Source of the DNA: Blattamonas nauphoetae
Taxonomy: Eukaryota; Preaxostyla; Oxymonadida
Direction of reading: 5' to 3'
DNA: 64,000 bases
Assembly: GCA_033064195.1 (NCBI GenBank)
Contig: JARBJD010000074.1
Span: 186,001-250,000, forward strand
Numbering within the stretch: position 1 is the stretch's first letter; each line of letters opens with the position of its first letter. Of this stretch, positions 23,457-33,994 are shown piece after piece. The notes under the pieces are model-generated. The model searched no databases, was not told where the DNA came from, and worked only from the letters and a program-made list of their open reading frames with translations. The position numbers were made by a program, and so were the translations under genes.

Positions 23457-26400
23457 ATGTCAGCCAATGTTGATCTAAACTTTCTGGAATCATTTGTGTT
23501 TGCTGACTCTGGTGCTTCTAGATCCAAATCTCTTGATCTCTTGGCACCAAATTCAGAAGCACTCTTCTATTACAGCATTCTTCATGAACAGCTTTTGTCT
23601 CCCTCAAAGGAAACAGACAAGGAGAAACAGCTTCTAGAAACGTTCTCTTCATTGTTTTCGGGAAATTCACCGACATTTAAACTTCTGTCTTTGCGTCGAA
23701 AACTCCTCTCATTTGACGGAGATGAACAGAAGAAAAAGGAAGAGACTATTCGCTTCATTCGCGATGATATATTGCGTCTGACATTTACACATCAACCTCC
23801 CTCATCAGGGACAGCACAACGGACAAGCATGGGAGAAGAACTGAAATCAAAAGTGGACACCGAAAAACTTTCACTGCAATCGTATATCAAGCAGAACAAC
23901 ACAACTATTCAGACTCTCACAGAACTTCAGCCGTTAGGAAAATACAAATATTACGATTTGGACCATTCGGAAGAAGACCTGCTTCGCCTATTGAATTCTC
24001 TTCCGTCTTCATCGCATCCACTCGCTATGGATCTAGCCAGACGAGTTTTCGGAAAATCAAAACAATTCAATAGGATCTCTCTCTCTTTGACACTGGATCA
24101 ACTGGAGCAACTTCGGAATGAATTTCCAGACATCATCCAAGATCAAGCCTTCGTGAGGCAATTCCTGCGGAGACTGGTTCCATCGTCAGAAGTTGATTTG
24201 GAGTTTGATGTGGAAGCACAGACGGAATATTACAACAAACTTTGGGATTTCGCCCAGCTATTGCCAGTTGCTCTGAACTCAACAAAACTTGCTCTGATGT
24301 ATTGCTGCTTGGATTTTGATTGGAAACATGAACGAGCGGATCGAACACGGTTCATGGAGTACATCAAAATACCACAATCGATTAACATTTTTGTCCATCT
24401 GGAGAAAGTGGAAGTTTTCACGATGTTGGATCAAATTGTGAGACAAAACAATATCCACCTGAAATTCTTCATTGGGTCCTCCATTTCGATTGACACGTTG
24501 GTGACGAACTATCTTCTTCATTTTCTAGCCGAAGCTGCAGATACAAGCGAATTTGGACACTTCATTGAAAAGAACCATCTCCGACGAGTATTCATTCAAG
24601 CTAAAGCGCTGAACGGAAGAATTGATGAAGTTACACTGTCTCAGGATGATAATACTTTCTTGGCAGAATTGAAAGACCGAGTTGACCTGACGTTCAACGA
24701 CACAAACAAGATTCTGTTCAAATCGGAAGACAAAGTGGAGCTGAAGGTTTTTGTGAAGAATGTGAAGAAGATGCAGATGAAAGTGTACGAAATGAACACA
24801 TTCATGTTCTTTACGAAAGAAAAGAAGGCGATATCGCTGAATGTTGACTTGGATGGAATTTCACCCAGTTTCGAGCGAGAACTGGACTTCTCTACAATTG
24901 CCCCGGTTGTACGGCACACTGAGACACTGCCACTGTCGGAACTTGACGGGAAGCGAGGGGTTTTTGTGGTTGACCTGATCGGCTCAGGCCGGACCAGTCG
25001 AGCATTGATCAAGAAAGGGACACTGCGAGTTCTGCCTCGGATGACAGTGAACGGCCACGCACTCACCCTTCTGGACGAGAACAACAACATCGTTAAACGA
25101 GATCATGCGGCGGTGTGGGTGGATGGAGTAAAGTACACTCGCTCATCGTCTGAAAACGAAGAAATGAAGAACGAGCTGTTCCCAGACGAGATTCTTGTTG
25201 GATTCGCAACAGGAAAAGACAACTACAGCAAAGAAATTGTGCTGTGCGACACATCGGACGACTTCTGTGCCCTCTCATCGTTCAACTATCAGATCGAACG
25301 GTACCAGTTCGCGTGTTCGTTCTTTGTGGATCGGGAAGAGCTTGTTCAAGACTCGACGGCGCATGTGATCATCCGACCAACACTGACCTGCAACGGACAA
25401 CGAGCATCGATGACTCTGCTTGAGAACGTGATTGTGACAATTGTGACGACGACAGGGGATGGTGTCCCGACAACGAAACAGTTTGACGAGGTTGTGTTTG
25501 AAGACAACGAGTTGACAACACTCGACGTGGCAATTGGCGACGACTTGGCCTCTCTGACAATCGAAGTGCAGGCACGAGTGAAAGTTCTGTCTGACTTGGA
25601 ACGAGCAGAGACATTCAGTGAATCACGAACGTTCTCAGTGAACGAAATCAACCGGTCGAAGAGTGTGGTGAGCTGTCTGCTGCTGCGCGTGCCGGATGAG
25701 GGATACAAGCTCTCACTGGTTGGAAAGGCAGGCGAACCGATCTCACACCAACCTGTGGACCTCTCCTTCAGCTGGAGAGAGGTGAGAAGAAATAATGTGA
25801 TCAGCCAGCGAGTGATCACAAACGAAGAAGGACACGTGGATCTGGGGAAGCTTGAAGGAATCTCAGAAATGAATGCATTGTTCCGATTTGGGTCAGACAT
25901 ACATTCATTCCCATTCGGAATTGATTCGAACGAGCAAGGAAACGACAACGACTGGCAAGATGACGTGACATCGAATGTGGTGACAGTGGAAGGAGCAGAC
26001 ACACCGATTGCTCTTCCTATTCTGGAATCAGAAAAGGAGCTGATCGTTCTTACGGAGCTGAACTCGGAACGAGCCCACATCCGCCACTGCTCGGACTTTG
26101 TTGAAGTGAGAAACGGAGAAGTGATTCTGTCGGGCGACCTGACAGCTGGACAGTACATCTTGTTCAACTGGAAGACAGGGTCAGGAATCAATGTGACAGT
26201 GATCAAGTCCGACCACCCACTTCTGGGGACAACAGTTGTTGGAGAGAAGACGATTGGAATCTGTGAGCGAAGTGCGACAGGAATCGAATCAGTTCGGCAG
26301 ACAGAGAACGGGGACGTGAAGGTGACGCTCCTCCACCAAACACCATCGACTCGCGTGCATGTCTTCTGCAACACATTCCAACCCACATTCGACGTTCAAG

Positions 26401-29400
26401 CGAACTTGGCACATGGATTTCGTGGATCGGATAAAACGATGGAATTCACACACGACAAGTCGCAGTTCGACTCGAACAAGAAACTGGGAACCGAACAGCT
26501 GTATGTTCTGAACAGGAAAGCGCAACCGAATGGACTTGGAAACAACCTGCTCGCACCATCAATCCTTCTGAACCCAATTGTGAACACAGAAACCACTCGA
26601 AAAGAAGCAGAGATGGCGAAGAAGGAGGAGTTTTCAACGCGATCCTCGGATATTATGCCGATGATGGCAAGGAAGTGTATGGCAAGTGATGAAAGCGACG
26701 ACAGATCGTATTACATGAGAAGAGGAGCTGGACTCAGGCCATTCGATCGAAGGACAACAAGAGATTTCAACACGTTGGATTGGATGGCCAATGCACCGAT
26801 CATCAAAACCAATCTGAAGGTTGAGAAGGGGTCGAGCGAGATAACGGTTGTGAATGGATCGGAGTTGAAGGGTCATTGTGTGTGCACAGTTGTTGTGACA
26901 GAAGAAGCTCGAACAATGGCACGGAGAATCACACTCTCACAACCACCCGCGCCTTCGACTGAACCAGACACGAAGAACAAGAAGGAGATCCGACTGATGC
27001 AGCCATTCGACGAGAATCAGACATTTCGGGAGACAAACACAGCTTCGATTGTGCTCCCATCATTCGTGTTCGAGAACTGGCCGTCTGTGCGGAACACTTC
27101 TCTCTTGCAACAGCCTTACACCACCCTCGCACGCCCATCTGTCCGGATCGACGACATGAACACAGCGAAGTACGAACAGTTTTCGAGCATGCCAGCGTTA
27201 TTCCATCTGATGACGAGTGTGTTTGGTGGATTCTCGATTAACAAGGACAAGAATCGGCTGAGAAAGTTTGAAGAGCTGTTTGGGAACTTTGGGCAACTGA
27301 GTGGGACAGATCGAGTGAAGCGATATTCAAAGCTTCCGTGCCACGAGACAAACCTGTTCTTCTTCCAGAAAGACCGAGAACTGTTCTCGACAGCGATTCT
27401 GCCCGTGCTCCGATCAAAGAAAGAGAAGCAAGTGATTGACCTGTTTGTGACAGACACGGCATCGGAAAACACTCTTCTCGATCTGGTGAGCCCTCTGACG
27501 TTCTCAACCCTGAACGCACTGGAACAGATTCTGGTTATAGAGATGCTTGTGAACAAGCTGATTGAGAAGAAGGATGCGGAGAGTGCGAAGAGAGGACAGG
27601 AATATGCGAAGAACTTCCTGCGAACCGTGAAACATCGAGTGACAGCCACACCACTGAACAAGGGGACGGATGACCGATTGTTTGAGATTGCCCTGAAAGC
27701 TGGTCTGACGAAAGACGAATCGAAAGAAGAAGAGATCGAGATGGAAAGTGACAGTGAAGACGAAGACCAAGGCGAAGACAGGACGGGATTTCTCGCGACC
27801 GAGTCTCTGCTGAGGCGACAGAACAAAAAGGACACTTTTCTCAATTCTTATCGAGACAATCTAAATGCCTACGACCCAACGATCGAAGACTCATCATGTT
27901 ACGAAGATGACTACGACAGACTCAGACCGCCCTCCTACCAATCCAGAGCGGTCCCAGACATGGCGGTTGGGTGCGTCCAATCAGAATCCGCTCCAAAAGG
28001 GAGTTCTTCCAGCTTCTTCTCCTTTGGGAGACAGTCTTCGAGAAAACACAAACAGTCGGAACGGATGGCTCCGGCACTCGCTCGTTCTGCGCCAACAGCA
28101 ACCATTGGAGCGTCTGGTATCGGACAAGGAGATGACGCTCGGTTGCTGGAGCTGATCACGAAGGCACAAAAGAGGGTTGAGATGTCAAAGCTGACGAAGT
28201 TCAAACAGGCTGACGAGACGAAGGAGTACAGAGAGACACAATTCTTGGAGGAGAAGGGAGACACACATGCGCTGATTCAGTGGAACAGGTTCTGGTGCGA
28301 CTATGCCTTCTTCCTCCTGGAAGACGCAGCGAATGGGAAGAGAGAGACCTCGACACCAAAACGCCCACCGTTCGTGTCAGCGAACATTCTCGACTGTTAT
28401 TCTTCATTTGCATCTGCTGCTTGTGCGCTTGCTGTGAGTGATTTGGATCTGACGACGAAATCTCGTCTGAAGATTCATGTTCGATCGAAAGAAGGGCGGC
28501 GAACAGGGGATGCCTCAGGAACAGTTCCAGGGCTGTTGTTTGTGAAGGAGATGAAAGGAGAGCCAGCAAACACCTCCATCTCCACGACCCAACACACTCT
28601 GCTCGTGGAAGAGTGTGTTGTGGACCCGTCAGATGCCGAGATTGTGGATGAGGATGGGGAACGCTCGCGAAAGTACGTGTCGAACCTGTCGCTTCGTCCG
28701 TGTGTGCCATACACAGCTGATGTGATGGTGACGAACACATCAAGCTCAGCATTCGAAGTGGACATACTTCTTCAGATTCCACAAGGGGCTGTCCCACTGG
28801 AGAATGGGTTTTACACGAAAACGCAGCATCGGAAGGTGGAACGGTACTCGACAGAGATTGTGTCGTACTCGTTCTACTTCCCGTTCGAAGGGGAGTTCTC
28901 GCATTATCCAGCTCAAGTGATGCGAAAGGGGAAAGTGATGGGAGTGGGGAATGGGATTGGGGATCAGGGAGAAGGAGAGAAGAAGAGAATTGTGGTGAAG
29001 CGAGGATCAGATGAGGACGAGAAGGACGAGGCTGCACAGACATGGGTGTCTCTGTCACTGGACCCCGACGAGAACCGCCTTCTGCACTTCCTCGAACACG
29101 GCAACATCTTCCGCGCCGATGTGAACCTGATGGACATCTGCTGGCGACTGTCTCAGAAGGAACTGTTTGAGCGAGTTCTGTTGATTCTGGAGAGAAGGAA
29201 CGTGTACCAACGAGAAATCTGGAGCTACGCGTTCAAACACGAAGGACCGACACGAGCTATCAAGACATACCTGACAGACGAGCACCACGCGCTGGACAGG
29301 ATCATCGCTCCGATCCAGTTCATGGACACTCCACTCTATTCGAACGACCCAGTGGAGAGACACGCTGTGAACCTGTACGAATATCGTCCACTTGTGAACG

Positions 29401-30581
29401 CGCGCACGTTCAGTGTGGGGACGAAGAGAGAGATCGCCAATCGGAACTTGAGCGTGCAGTACACACAGTTTCTGACGTTCCTCGCCCACAACGGACGTGG
29501 GTCTGTTCCGAAAGGGCAGCATCCTCTTCTGACAGCAGACGACAAGCTGATCGTGTCGTACTATCTGGTGCTGCAGGACAGAATGGACGAAGCGCAGAAA
29601 ATGTTTAGTCTGATTGGAGAGTCGTTTGAGAAGGACAAAGAGAAGAGTGGAGATGAGGAGATGATTCTTCAGCACGCGTACATGAAAGGGTTCCTGGACT
29701 TCTCTGAACCGTGGACCGAGAACACGAAGGATGCCTCGAAGCATCTTCTGAAGGCTCGAGCAGTGGTGGCACAGTTCGATGGAGTGGCACCTCGCCGATG
29801 GGGAGAAATGTTCAGAGACATGAAGACGCAGATCGGGCTGATCGACGCAGCGTTCAACAAGATCGAGAAACCAGCCGAGTCAGTACACGTGGACGATGAG
29901 ATTCTTGTGGAAGACGAAGCGAGACGGGAAGAGAAGAGACAGAGACACGCACAAGGCGCACAGAAGCTCACGACGAGCCTGGAAGTGACTCTGAACAAGG
30001 AGAAGTTCGAGGTGTCGATTGCTCAGTCAAACGGGAAAGCAGACAAGGCGACAGTGAAGTTCTATCCAATCGACATCGAACTGCTGTTCTCGCTGAACCC
30101 GTTCATCCGCGACAGTGGTGAGAAGTGCTCAGTTGTGAACCCATCGCAGCGAATCGAAGTCGAGTTTGGGAAGGAAGGCAACGAACTGAAGCAGACACAG
30201 GTTGTTGCGATTCCAGCCGAGCTGCACAACAAGAACACGATTGTGGGAGTGGATTACGAGAACATCACGAAAACAGTGTCACTGTTCGACCACTCGATGG
30301 ACATTGCTGTGTACGAGCATGTTGGGCGTCTGCAGGTGAAGGACAAGAAGACCCACAAACCGCTGTCGTCGGTGTATGTGAAGACATATTCGAGAGAGTC
30401 GGAGGCCGAGAAGGGCGATTTCCTGAAAGATGGGTTCACAGACCTGACGGGGTCGTTTGACTACGCGTCAGTGAACAAGGAGAGCAAGAACAGAGGGGGA
30501 TCGAAGACGAAGTTCTCGATTCTTGTGATGAGCAAGGACAGAGGGTCTGAGGTTCTGGAAGTGAATGCACCAGCAGAATAG
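23457..30581 (+). CDS. Giant (about 2,374 aa) MG/beta-sandwich-like protein of unknown function
   Basis: Single open frame. The longest start is 23352, but codons before 23457 are antisense to the conserved 5' block of copy C, so I prefer the ATG at 23457 (MSANVDLNFLESFVFADSG). Visible parts, in order: an alpha-helical N-third; beta-rich middle segments; and PDEGYKLSLVGKAGEPI followed by NEEGHVDLGKLEGI, which looks like a macroglobulin/Ig-type beta domain. Acidic low-complexity runs lie near 27715-27785. A helical TPR-like block includes ALDRIIAPIQFMDTPLYSND, YEYRPLVNAR and DDKLIVSYYLVLQDRMDEAQ. The C-terminal beta domain has VYVKTYSR and FLKDGFTDLTGSFDYASV. This order recalls very large uncharacterised proteins known in protists and some bacteria (from memory). 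No signal peptide or TM is evident. A strong 5' splice consensus, GTAAGTAT, directly follows the TAG stop. Confidence 0.8.
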   Translation: MSANVDLNFLESFVFADSGASRSKSLDLLAPNSEALFYYSILHEQLLSPSKETDKEKQLLETFSSLFSGNSPTFKLLSLRRKLLSFDGDEQKKKEETIRFIRDDILRLTFTHQPPSSGTAQRTSMGEELKSKVDTEKLSLQSYIKQNNTTIQTLTELQPLGKYKYYDLDHSEEDLLRLLNSLPSSSHPLAMDLARRVFGKSKQFNRISLSLTLDQLEQLRNEFPDIIQDQAFVRQFLRRLVPSSEVDLEFDVEAQTEYYNKLWDFAQLLPVALNSTKLALMYCCLDFDWKHERADRTRFMEYIKIPQSINIFVHLEKVEVFTMLDQIVRQNNIHLKFFIGSSISIDTLVTNYLLHFLAEAADTSEFGHFIEKNHLRRVFIQAKALNGRIDEVTLSQDDNTFLAELKDRVDLTFNDTNKILFKSEDKVELKVFVKNVKKMQMKVYEMNTFMFFTKEKKAISLNVDLDGISPSFERELDFSTIAPVVRHTETLPLSELDGKRGVFVVDLIGSGRTSRALIKKGTLRVLPRMTVNGHALTLLDENNNIVKRDHAAVWVDGVKYTRSSSENEEMKNELFPDEILVGFATGKDNYSKEIVLCDTSDDFCALSSFNYQIERYQFACSFFVDREELVQDSTAHVIIRPTLTCNGQRASMTLLENVIVTIVTTTGDGVPTTKQFDEVVFEDNELTTLDVAIGDDLASLTIEVQARVKVLSDLERAETFSESRTFSVNEINRSKSVVSCLLLRVPDEGYKLSLVGKAGEPISHQPVDLSFSWREVRRNNVISQRVITNEEGHVDLGKLEGISEMNALFRFGSDIHSFPFGIDSNEQGNDNDWQDDVTSNVVTVEGADTPIALPILESEKELIVLTELNSERAHIRHCSDFVEVRNGEVILSGDLTAGQYILFNWKTGSGINVTVIKSDHPLLGTTVVGEKTIGICERSATGIESVRQTENGDVKVTLLHQTPSTRVHVFCNTFQPTFDVQANLAHGFRGSDKTMEFTHDKSQFDSNKKLGTEQLYVLNRKAQPNGLGNNLLAPSILLNPIVNTETTRKEAEMAKKEEFSTRSSDIMPMMARKCMASDESDDRSYYMRRGAGLRPFDRRTTRDFNTLDWMANAPIIKTNLKVEKGSSEITVVNGSELKGHCVCTVVVTEEARTMARRITLSQPPAPSTEPDTKNKKEIRLMQPFDENQTFRETNTASIVLPSFVFENWPSVRNTSLLQQPYTTLARPSVRIDDMNTAKYEQFSSMPALFHLMTSVFGGFSINKDKNRLRKFEELFGNFGQLSGTDRVKRYSKLPCHETNLFFFQKDRELFSTAILPVLRSKKEKQVIDLFVTDTASENTLLDLVSPLTFSTLNALEQILVIEMLVNKLIEKKDAESAKRGQEYAKNFLRTVKHRVTATPLNKGTDDRLFEIALKAGLTKDESKEEEIEMESDSEDEDQGEDRTGFLATESLLRRQNKKDTFLNSYRDNLNAYDPTIEDSSCYEDDYDRLRPPSYQSRAVPDMAVGCVQSESAPKGSSSSFFSFGRQSSRKHKQSERMAPALARSAPTATIGASGIGQGDDARLLELITKAQKRVEMSKLTKFKQADETKEYRETQFLEEKGDTHALIQWNRFWCDYAFFLLEDAANGKRETSTPKRPPFVSANILDCYSSFASAACALAVSDLDLTTKSRLKIHVRSKEGRRTGDASGTVPGLLFVKEMKGEPANTSISTTQHTLLVEECVVDPSDAEIVDEDGERSRKYVSNLSLRPCVPYTADVMVTNTSSSAFEVDILLQIPQGAVPLENGFYTKTQHRKVERYSTEIVSYSFYFPFEGEFSHYPAQVMRKGKVMGVGNGIGDQGEGEKKRIVVKRGSDEDEKDEAAQTWVSLSLDPDENRLLHFLEHGNIFRADVNLMDICWRLSQKELFERVLLILERRNVYQREIWSYAFKHEGPTRAIKTYLTDEHHALDRIIAPIQFMDTPLYSNDPVERHAVNLYEYRPLVNARTFSVGTKREIANRNLSVQYTQFLTFLAHNGRGSVPKGQHPLLTADDKLIVSYYLVLQDRMDEAQKMFSLIGESFEKDKEKSGDEEMILQHAYMKGFLDFSEPWTENTKDASKHLLKARAVVAQFDGVAPRRWGEMFRDMKTQIGLIDAAFNKIEKPAESVHVDDEILVEDEARREEKRQRHAQGAQKLTTSLEVTLNKEKFEVSIAQSNGKADKATVKFYPIDIELLFSLNPFIRDSGEKCSVVNPSQRIEVEFGKEGNELKQTQVVAIPAELHNKNTIVGVDYENITKTVSLFDHSMDIAVYEHVGRLQVKDKKTHKPLSSVYVKTYSRESEAEKGDFLKDGFTDLTGSFDYASVNKESKNRGGSKTKFSILVMSKDRGSEVLEVNAPAE

Positions 30582-31483
30582 GTAAGTATACTGTTATTTT
30601 ACATCCCACCATCCAGTTAATCATCCTCTCTTTCTCCCTTTGTTAACACCTGCAAATTTTAAAGGACATCTCGTTCGCTTCTCATGAGAGAATATTATCA
30701 AAAGTGTGGCAGATGGAAGTCCATTTTTGAGGTGTGCCGATTACTGACATTCATCATGGGTTGATCGGTCGCGTGTTTCTGAATGTGGTTTGATCACCTG
30801 TCCTTCTTCGGCGAAAGGTTGAAGGATTTAACGTATCGAAAAATAGAGATAAAATAGGATTTGAAGTGAGGCGAGGAGACGGATTTTCTGTTTTTTTTCA
30901 AACTAGATTCTGTTTTTGTAGTCCTGTCTTTAAATTGAAAGCGGTTGTCTTATTCTGAGATTCGGTTTTGTTCCATATTTCACTTCTTAACGATTCAGAG
31001 CTCTCTGGAATGATGTAAAATGTCAACTTCAACACACCGAATATGTCCACTATCACCAATTCGGAGTTTTTTCTGTGAGAGACCCGAGATTTTTCACATA
31101 TTCAGAGCTCGTTTCTCCACAACCAGACATGTGTTTGAGAACAAAGAAGAAAATTGAATGATCTATAGATTTCGAAATGATTCAATAAAAAGAAAGGATT
31201 TGTCAGATGAAACTTTCAATCTGACACCCACGACCAAATATCCGGTGTAAACGAAATAAACTGTATGGTGTCGGAAATTCCGACGAAAAAAGGCAGTCGC
31301 TAAAATAGAAAAAACCCTAAGTCGTTTTTCGTCGTGAAAAATGACTTTTTGCATAACTTCGCGTATACCCTACATTTATGGTCAAAACCTTTGTTCTACC
31401 ACTAAAGTCTTAGCAAAAAAATCAGTTTATATTTTGAGCAGCTTTTCTCGAGATCTTTACGATAACAATGTATTTTTTTGATT

Positions 31484-31572
31484 CAAAACGGATGGTTGGT
31501 TGTGGAGAAAAAAGGGGAAAAAGTTGAGAAAAATGTGTGCATTTCTAGCTTTCACTGTATTTTGAGGTTTCG
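31484..31572 (-). repeat. Dispersed repeat, copy 1 (inverted)
   Basis: Reads as the reverse complement of 32735-32822 with clear identity (shared cores include CTCAACTTTTTCCC, GAAATGCA and AACCTCAAAATACAGTGAAA). A third, more diverged copy lies at 33160-33300 in the same orientation as copy 2 (GAGAAAACCTCAAAATACG). Not tied to a known family. Confidence 0.65.
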
Positions 31573-31984
31573 CCCGACACAGGCGTTTTGGCGCGGAACC
31601 AAGTATTCTTTTTCTTAGTTTGACCAATCTAAATTTTTCAATCCCCATTGTACGGATTATTAAAAATGTACGGATGAAAAACACTACTATTAACCTATCG
31701 TTTTCTTTTCTTTCTTTGTTGGACAAATTGTGTCTCTCACAGAATTCTGTCCTAATTCGTGACGCCACTGTGAAGTCCAGAAGAATAGCACAAAGAGACA
31801 ATCAATAACTAGTACCACAATCTCTCTCCAACGAGTCGGTGAGTTTGGAAAGGTCTGTGAGATATTTTGAGTTGTCCGAGTCCCTACTGGTACAGACTTT
31901 ATTTCTTTTTTACAACCATCAGCTAAGCAACCCTTTTTAAACATCGTGTCGGATTGTTGAGAGACACATGCGTATCATCCGGCT

Positions 31985-32239
31985 TTGATGATATATTTCG
32001 ACGAAACGTCGCTCATATCTTCAACCAGGCCGAAAGCAAAAAGGGTGGGAACGGTGGTGGGCCCCGCCCCGATTGAACTGGAGCAGCCACCCACGTACTC
32101 GTGTACGGCATTTTTCTGGGTCTGTGCAGATGGGCAACATCATCGGACACATTTCATTTTTCCAGACAAATTCGATCTCTCATCACTACACCGACACAAC
32201 CAGTTTGGATTCACTTGGAGCACAGATATCATCATGTGA
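31985..32239 (+). pseudogene. DDE transposase fragment (pogo/Tigger-like)
   Basis: An 84-codon open stretch reading MMIYFDETSLISSTRPKAKR, then TAFFWVCADGQHHRTHFIFPD. The 'D-E-T-S' catalytic-strand motif followed about 45 residues later by a hydrophobic strand with 'ADG ... FIFPD' is the layout of DDE_1 transposases. The frame is closed on both sides, so this is a remnant. The assignment is by motif only. Confidence 0.45.
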
Positions 32240-32734
32240 GAAAAAGAGATTCAAAGAAGATCTTTGTTCTGGTCATGCGAAAGACCAAGTGTGAAATGAT
32301 CATTCGGGAATTCAACAGAGAAAAAGTGAGGAATCAACCCAGATCAATCCGAAGAAAGCAACATCAACAAAATTTGTTGATTTCGCGATGAAAGGAAACC
32401 ATCCATCCATCACATGTCCAGGGGATCATCTTTACACAACCACGCATTGATCAGCTCTCCAATGCATCCCTCAAATAGGTGAGAATTCAGTTTTGGATGA
32501 GGAGCCACTAGAAATTGTCCAAATTGCACAAAGACCTTTTGACATGTAATTTGTGGCCCAACACCCTTGTTTTGACAAATGTCTTTCCACGCTATTCTGG
32601 ATAGAATTCTCTCATCAATGAATAGTCACATTCCACTGATTCAAAGAGTTGCAATGCTCGCCAGATCTGTCGTCGTCACGAACATCTTTTGGTTGAATCA
32701 AAAACCCGGTCAGTTTCGAAACGCCTATCAGGAG

Positions 32735-32822
32735 AAAACCTCAAAATACAGTGAAACCCAGAAATGCACCCATTCTTCTCAACTTTTTCCCATTTTTCTC
32801 CACATCCAGCCATCCTTTTTGC
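32735..32822 (+). repeat. Dispersed repeat, copy 2
   Basis: Inverted partner of 31484-31572, about 1.2 kb away, with a transposase fragment (31985-32239) between the two. The pair could be the inner part of long, degraded terminal inverted repeats of one element. Confidence 0.6.
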
Positions 32823-33709
32823 ACCAAATAGGGTCAGGATTTATGACATCATTCAACAGTACAATACAACCATTCAAACCATATCTCCTCTCATGATTTA
32901 GAAAAGAATCAACCTTTCTCAAGACATGGTGTCTGACAGAATTGAATAGTCTTTTTGCGATCTTGTATCAGGTCATGACATGAGTGTATGATTGGGTTTT
33001 CTGTTTGTGACTGTCGAACTTTTGAATTATAGCAATAAGTCCAACCCAAATATAAGGCATCATTATCGAAAAGATCGACAAAAGCTGCTCAAAAATGATA
33101 GTGGGGTCACCAATTCGTTCCATGTCAACAATGAGTGCTTTTTTCTGGAAAACCCAATATTGGTCAAACGAAGAAAAAAAAGAAATTTTGGCATTTTCCT
33201 CCCACGCGATCCCGAGAAAACCTCAAAATACGTTGTGTAGCGAATCTCCACACATTTTCCAAACTATCGACAATCATTTTTCCATATCCAGACCTCCGTT
33301 TGAGACTGAAGAAAAAGCATTCTTTTCGTATATATATCGATAAAAGACGCTCACAACAATATCAGGTTTTTCTCGTGCAATTTATTCAAGCGAAAAAGAG
33401 TTTTTTCATATCTTCCCAGATACCCACAAATATTTGCTCATTTCTCCTAAAAAATTCATTTCTCTAAATCCACGATTCTGCCAAACATTGCATCAAAATC
33501 GGTTCACTGGTTGTGAAGATGGGACAAGAACACTTCACAACAATGAATGAAGCTTATTTTTGAAATAAAAAAGAAAAAAGAGTTTGCTGAACTGAAACTC
33601 GTGATGTGTGTTCGATCCGATTCTGGAGGTCTACTGTAGCGCTGAGGCCAGATCGGGAGCGGTCTTTGAGATCGTAGTTTGAAAGACGACTGTTTCAGTG
33701 AACTGTATA

Positions 33710-33860
33710 CAGTTTTTGGATTGTTGAGTGTGGTACCTCAAACCGTCGCCCAATTTCGCGTTGTGAGATGCCCGTCTGTTTTCGAGCGAGAGCTGCACCT
33801 CTCTTCGCCAAATCCATTCCAGTTATTTTTACGTTACGAAGTGAGAGATTTTCTATGATA
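33710..33860 (-). pseudogene. Tc1/mariner-like helix-turn-helix fragment
   Basis: The minus strand reads MDLAKRGAALARKQTGISQR then EIGRRFEVPHSTIQK, a good match to the N-terminal helix-turn-helix of Tc1/mariner transposases ('G-(L/I)-S-Q-R-E-I-A-R-R-(L/F)-x-V-(S/P)-x-S-T-(V/I)'). A stop follows about four codons later and no catalytic domain is attached. Confidence 0.5.
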
Positions 33861-33994
33861 TGTCCACGTGGAACGAAACACTCCACAGGCCTCATCAGAT
33901 GTTGATTTTTAGAACAATTGCAATAAAAAAGGATTTCAGGTGATATGTGGTGACATAATTGTCTTTTTTGTATAGTTACAGACTTTATCAGTCG

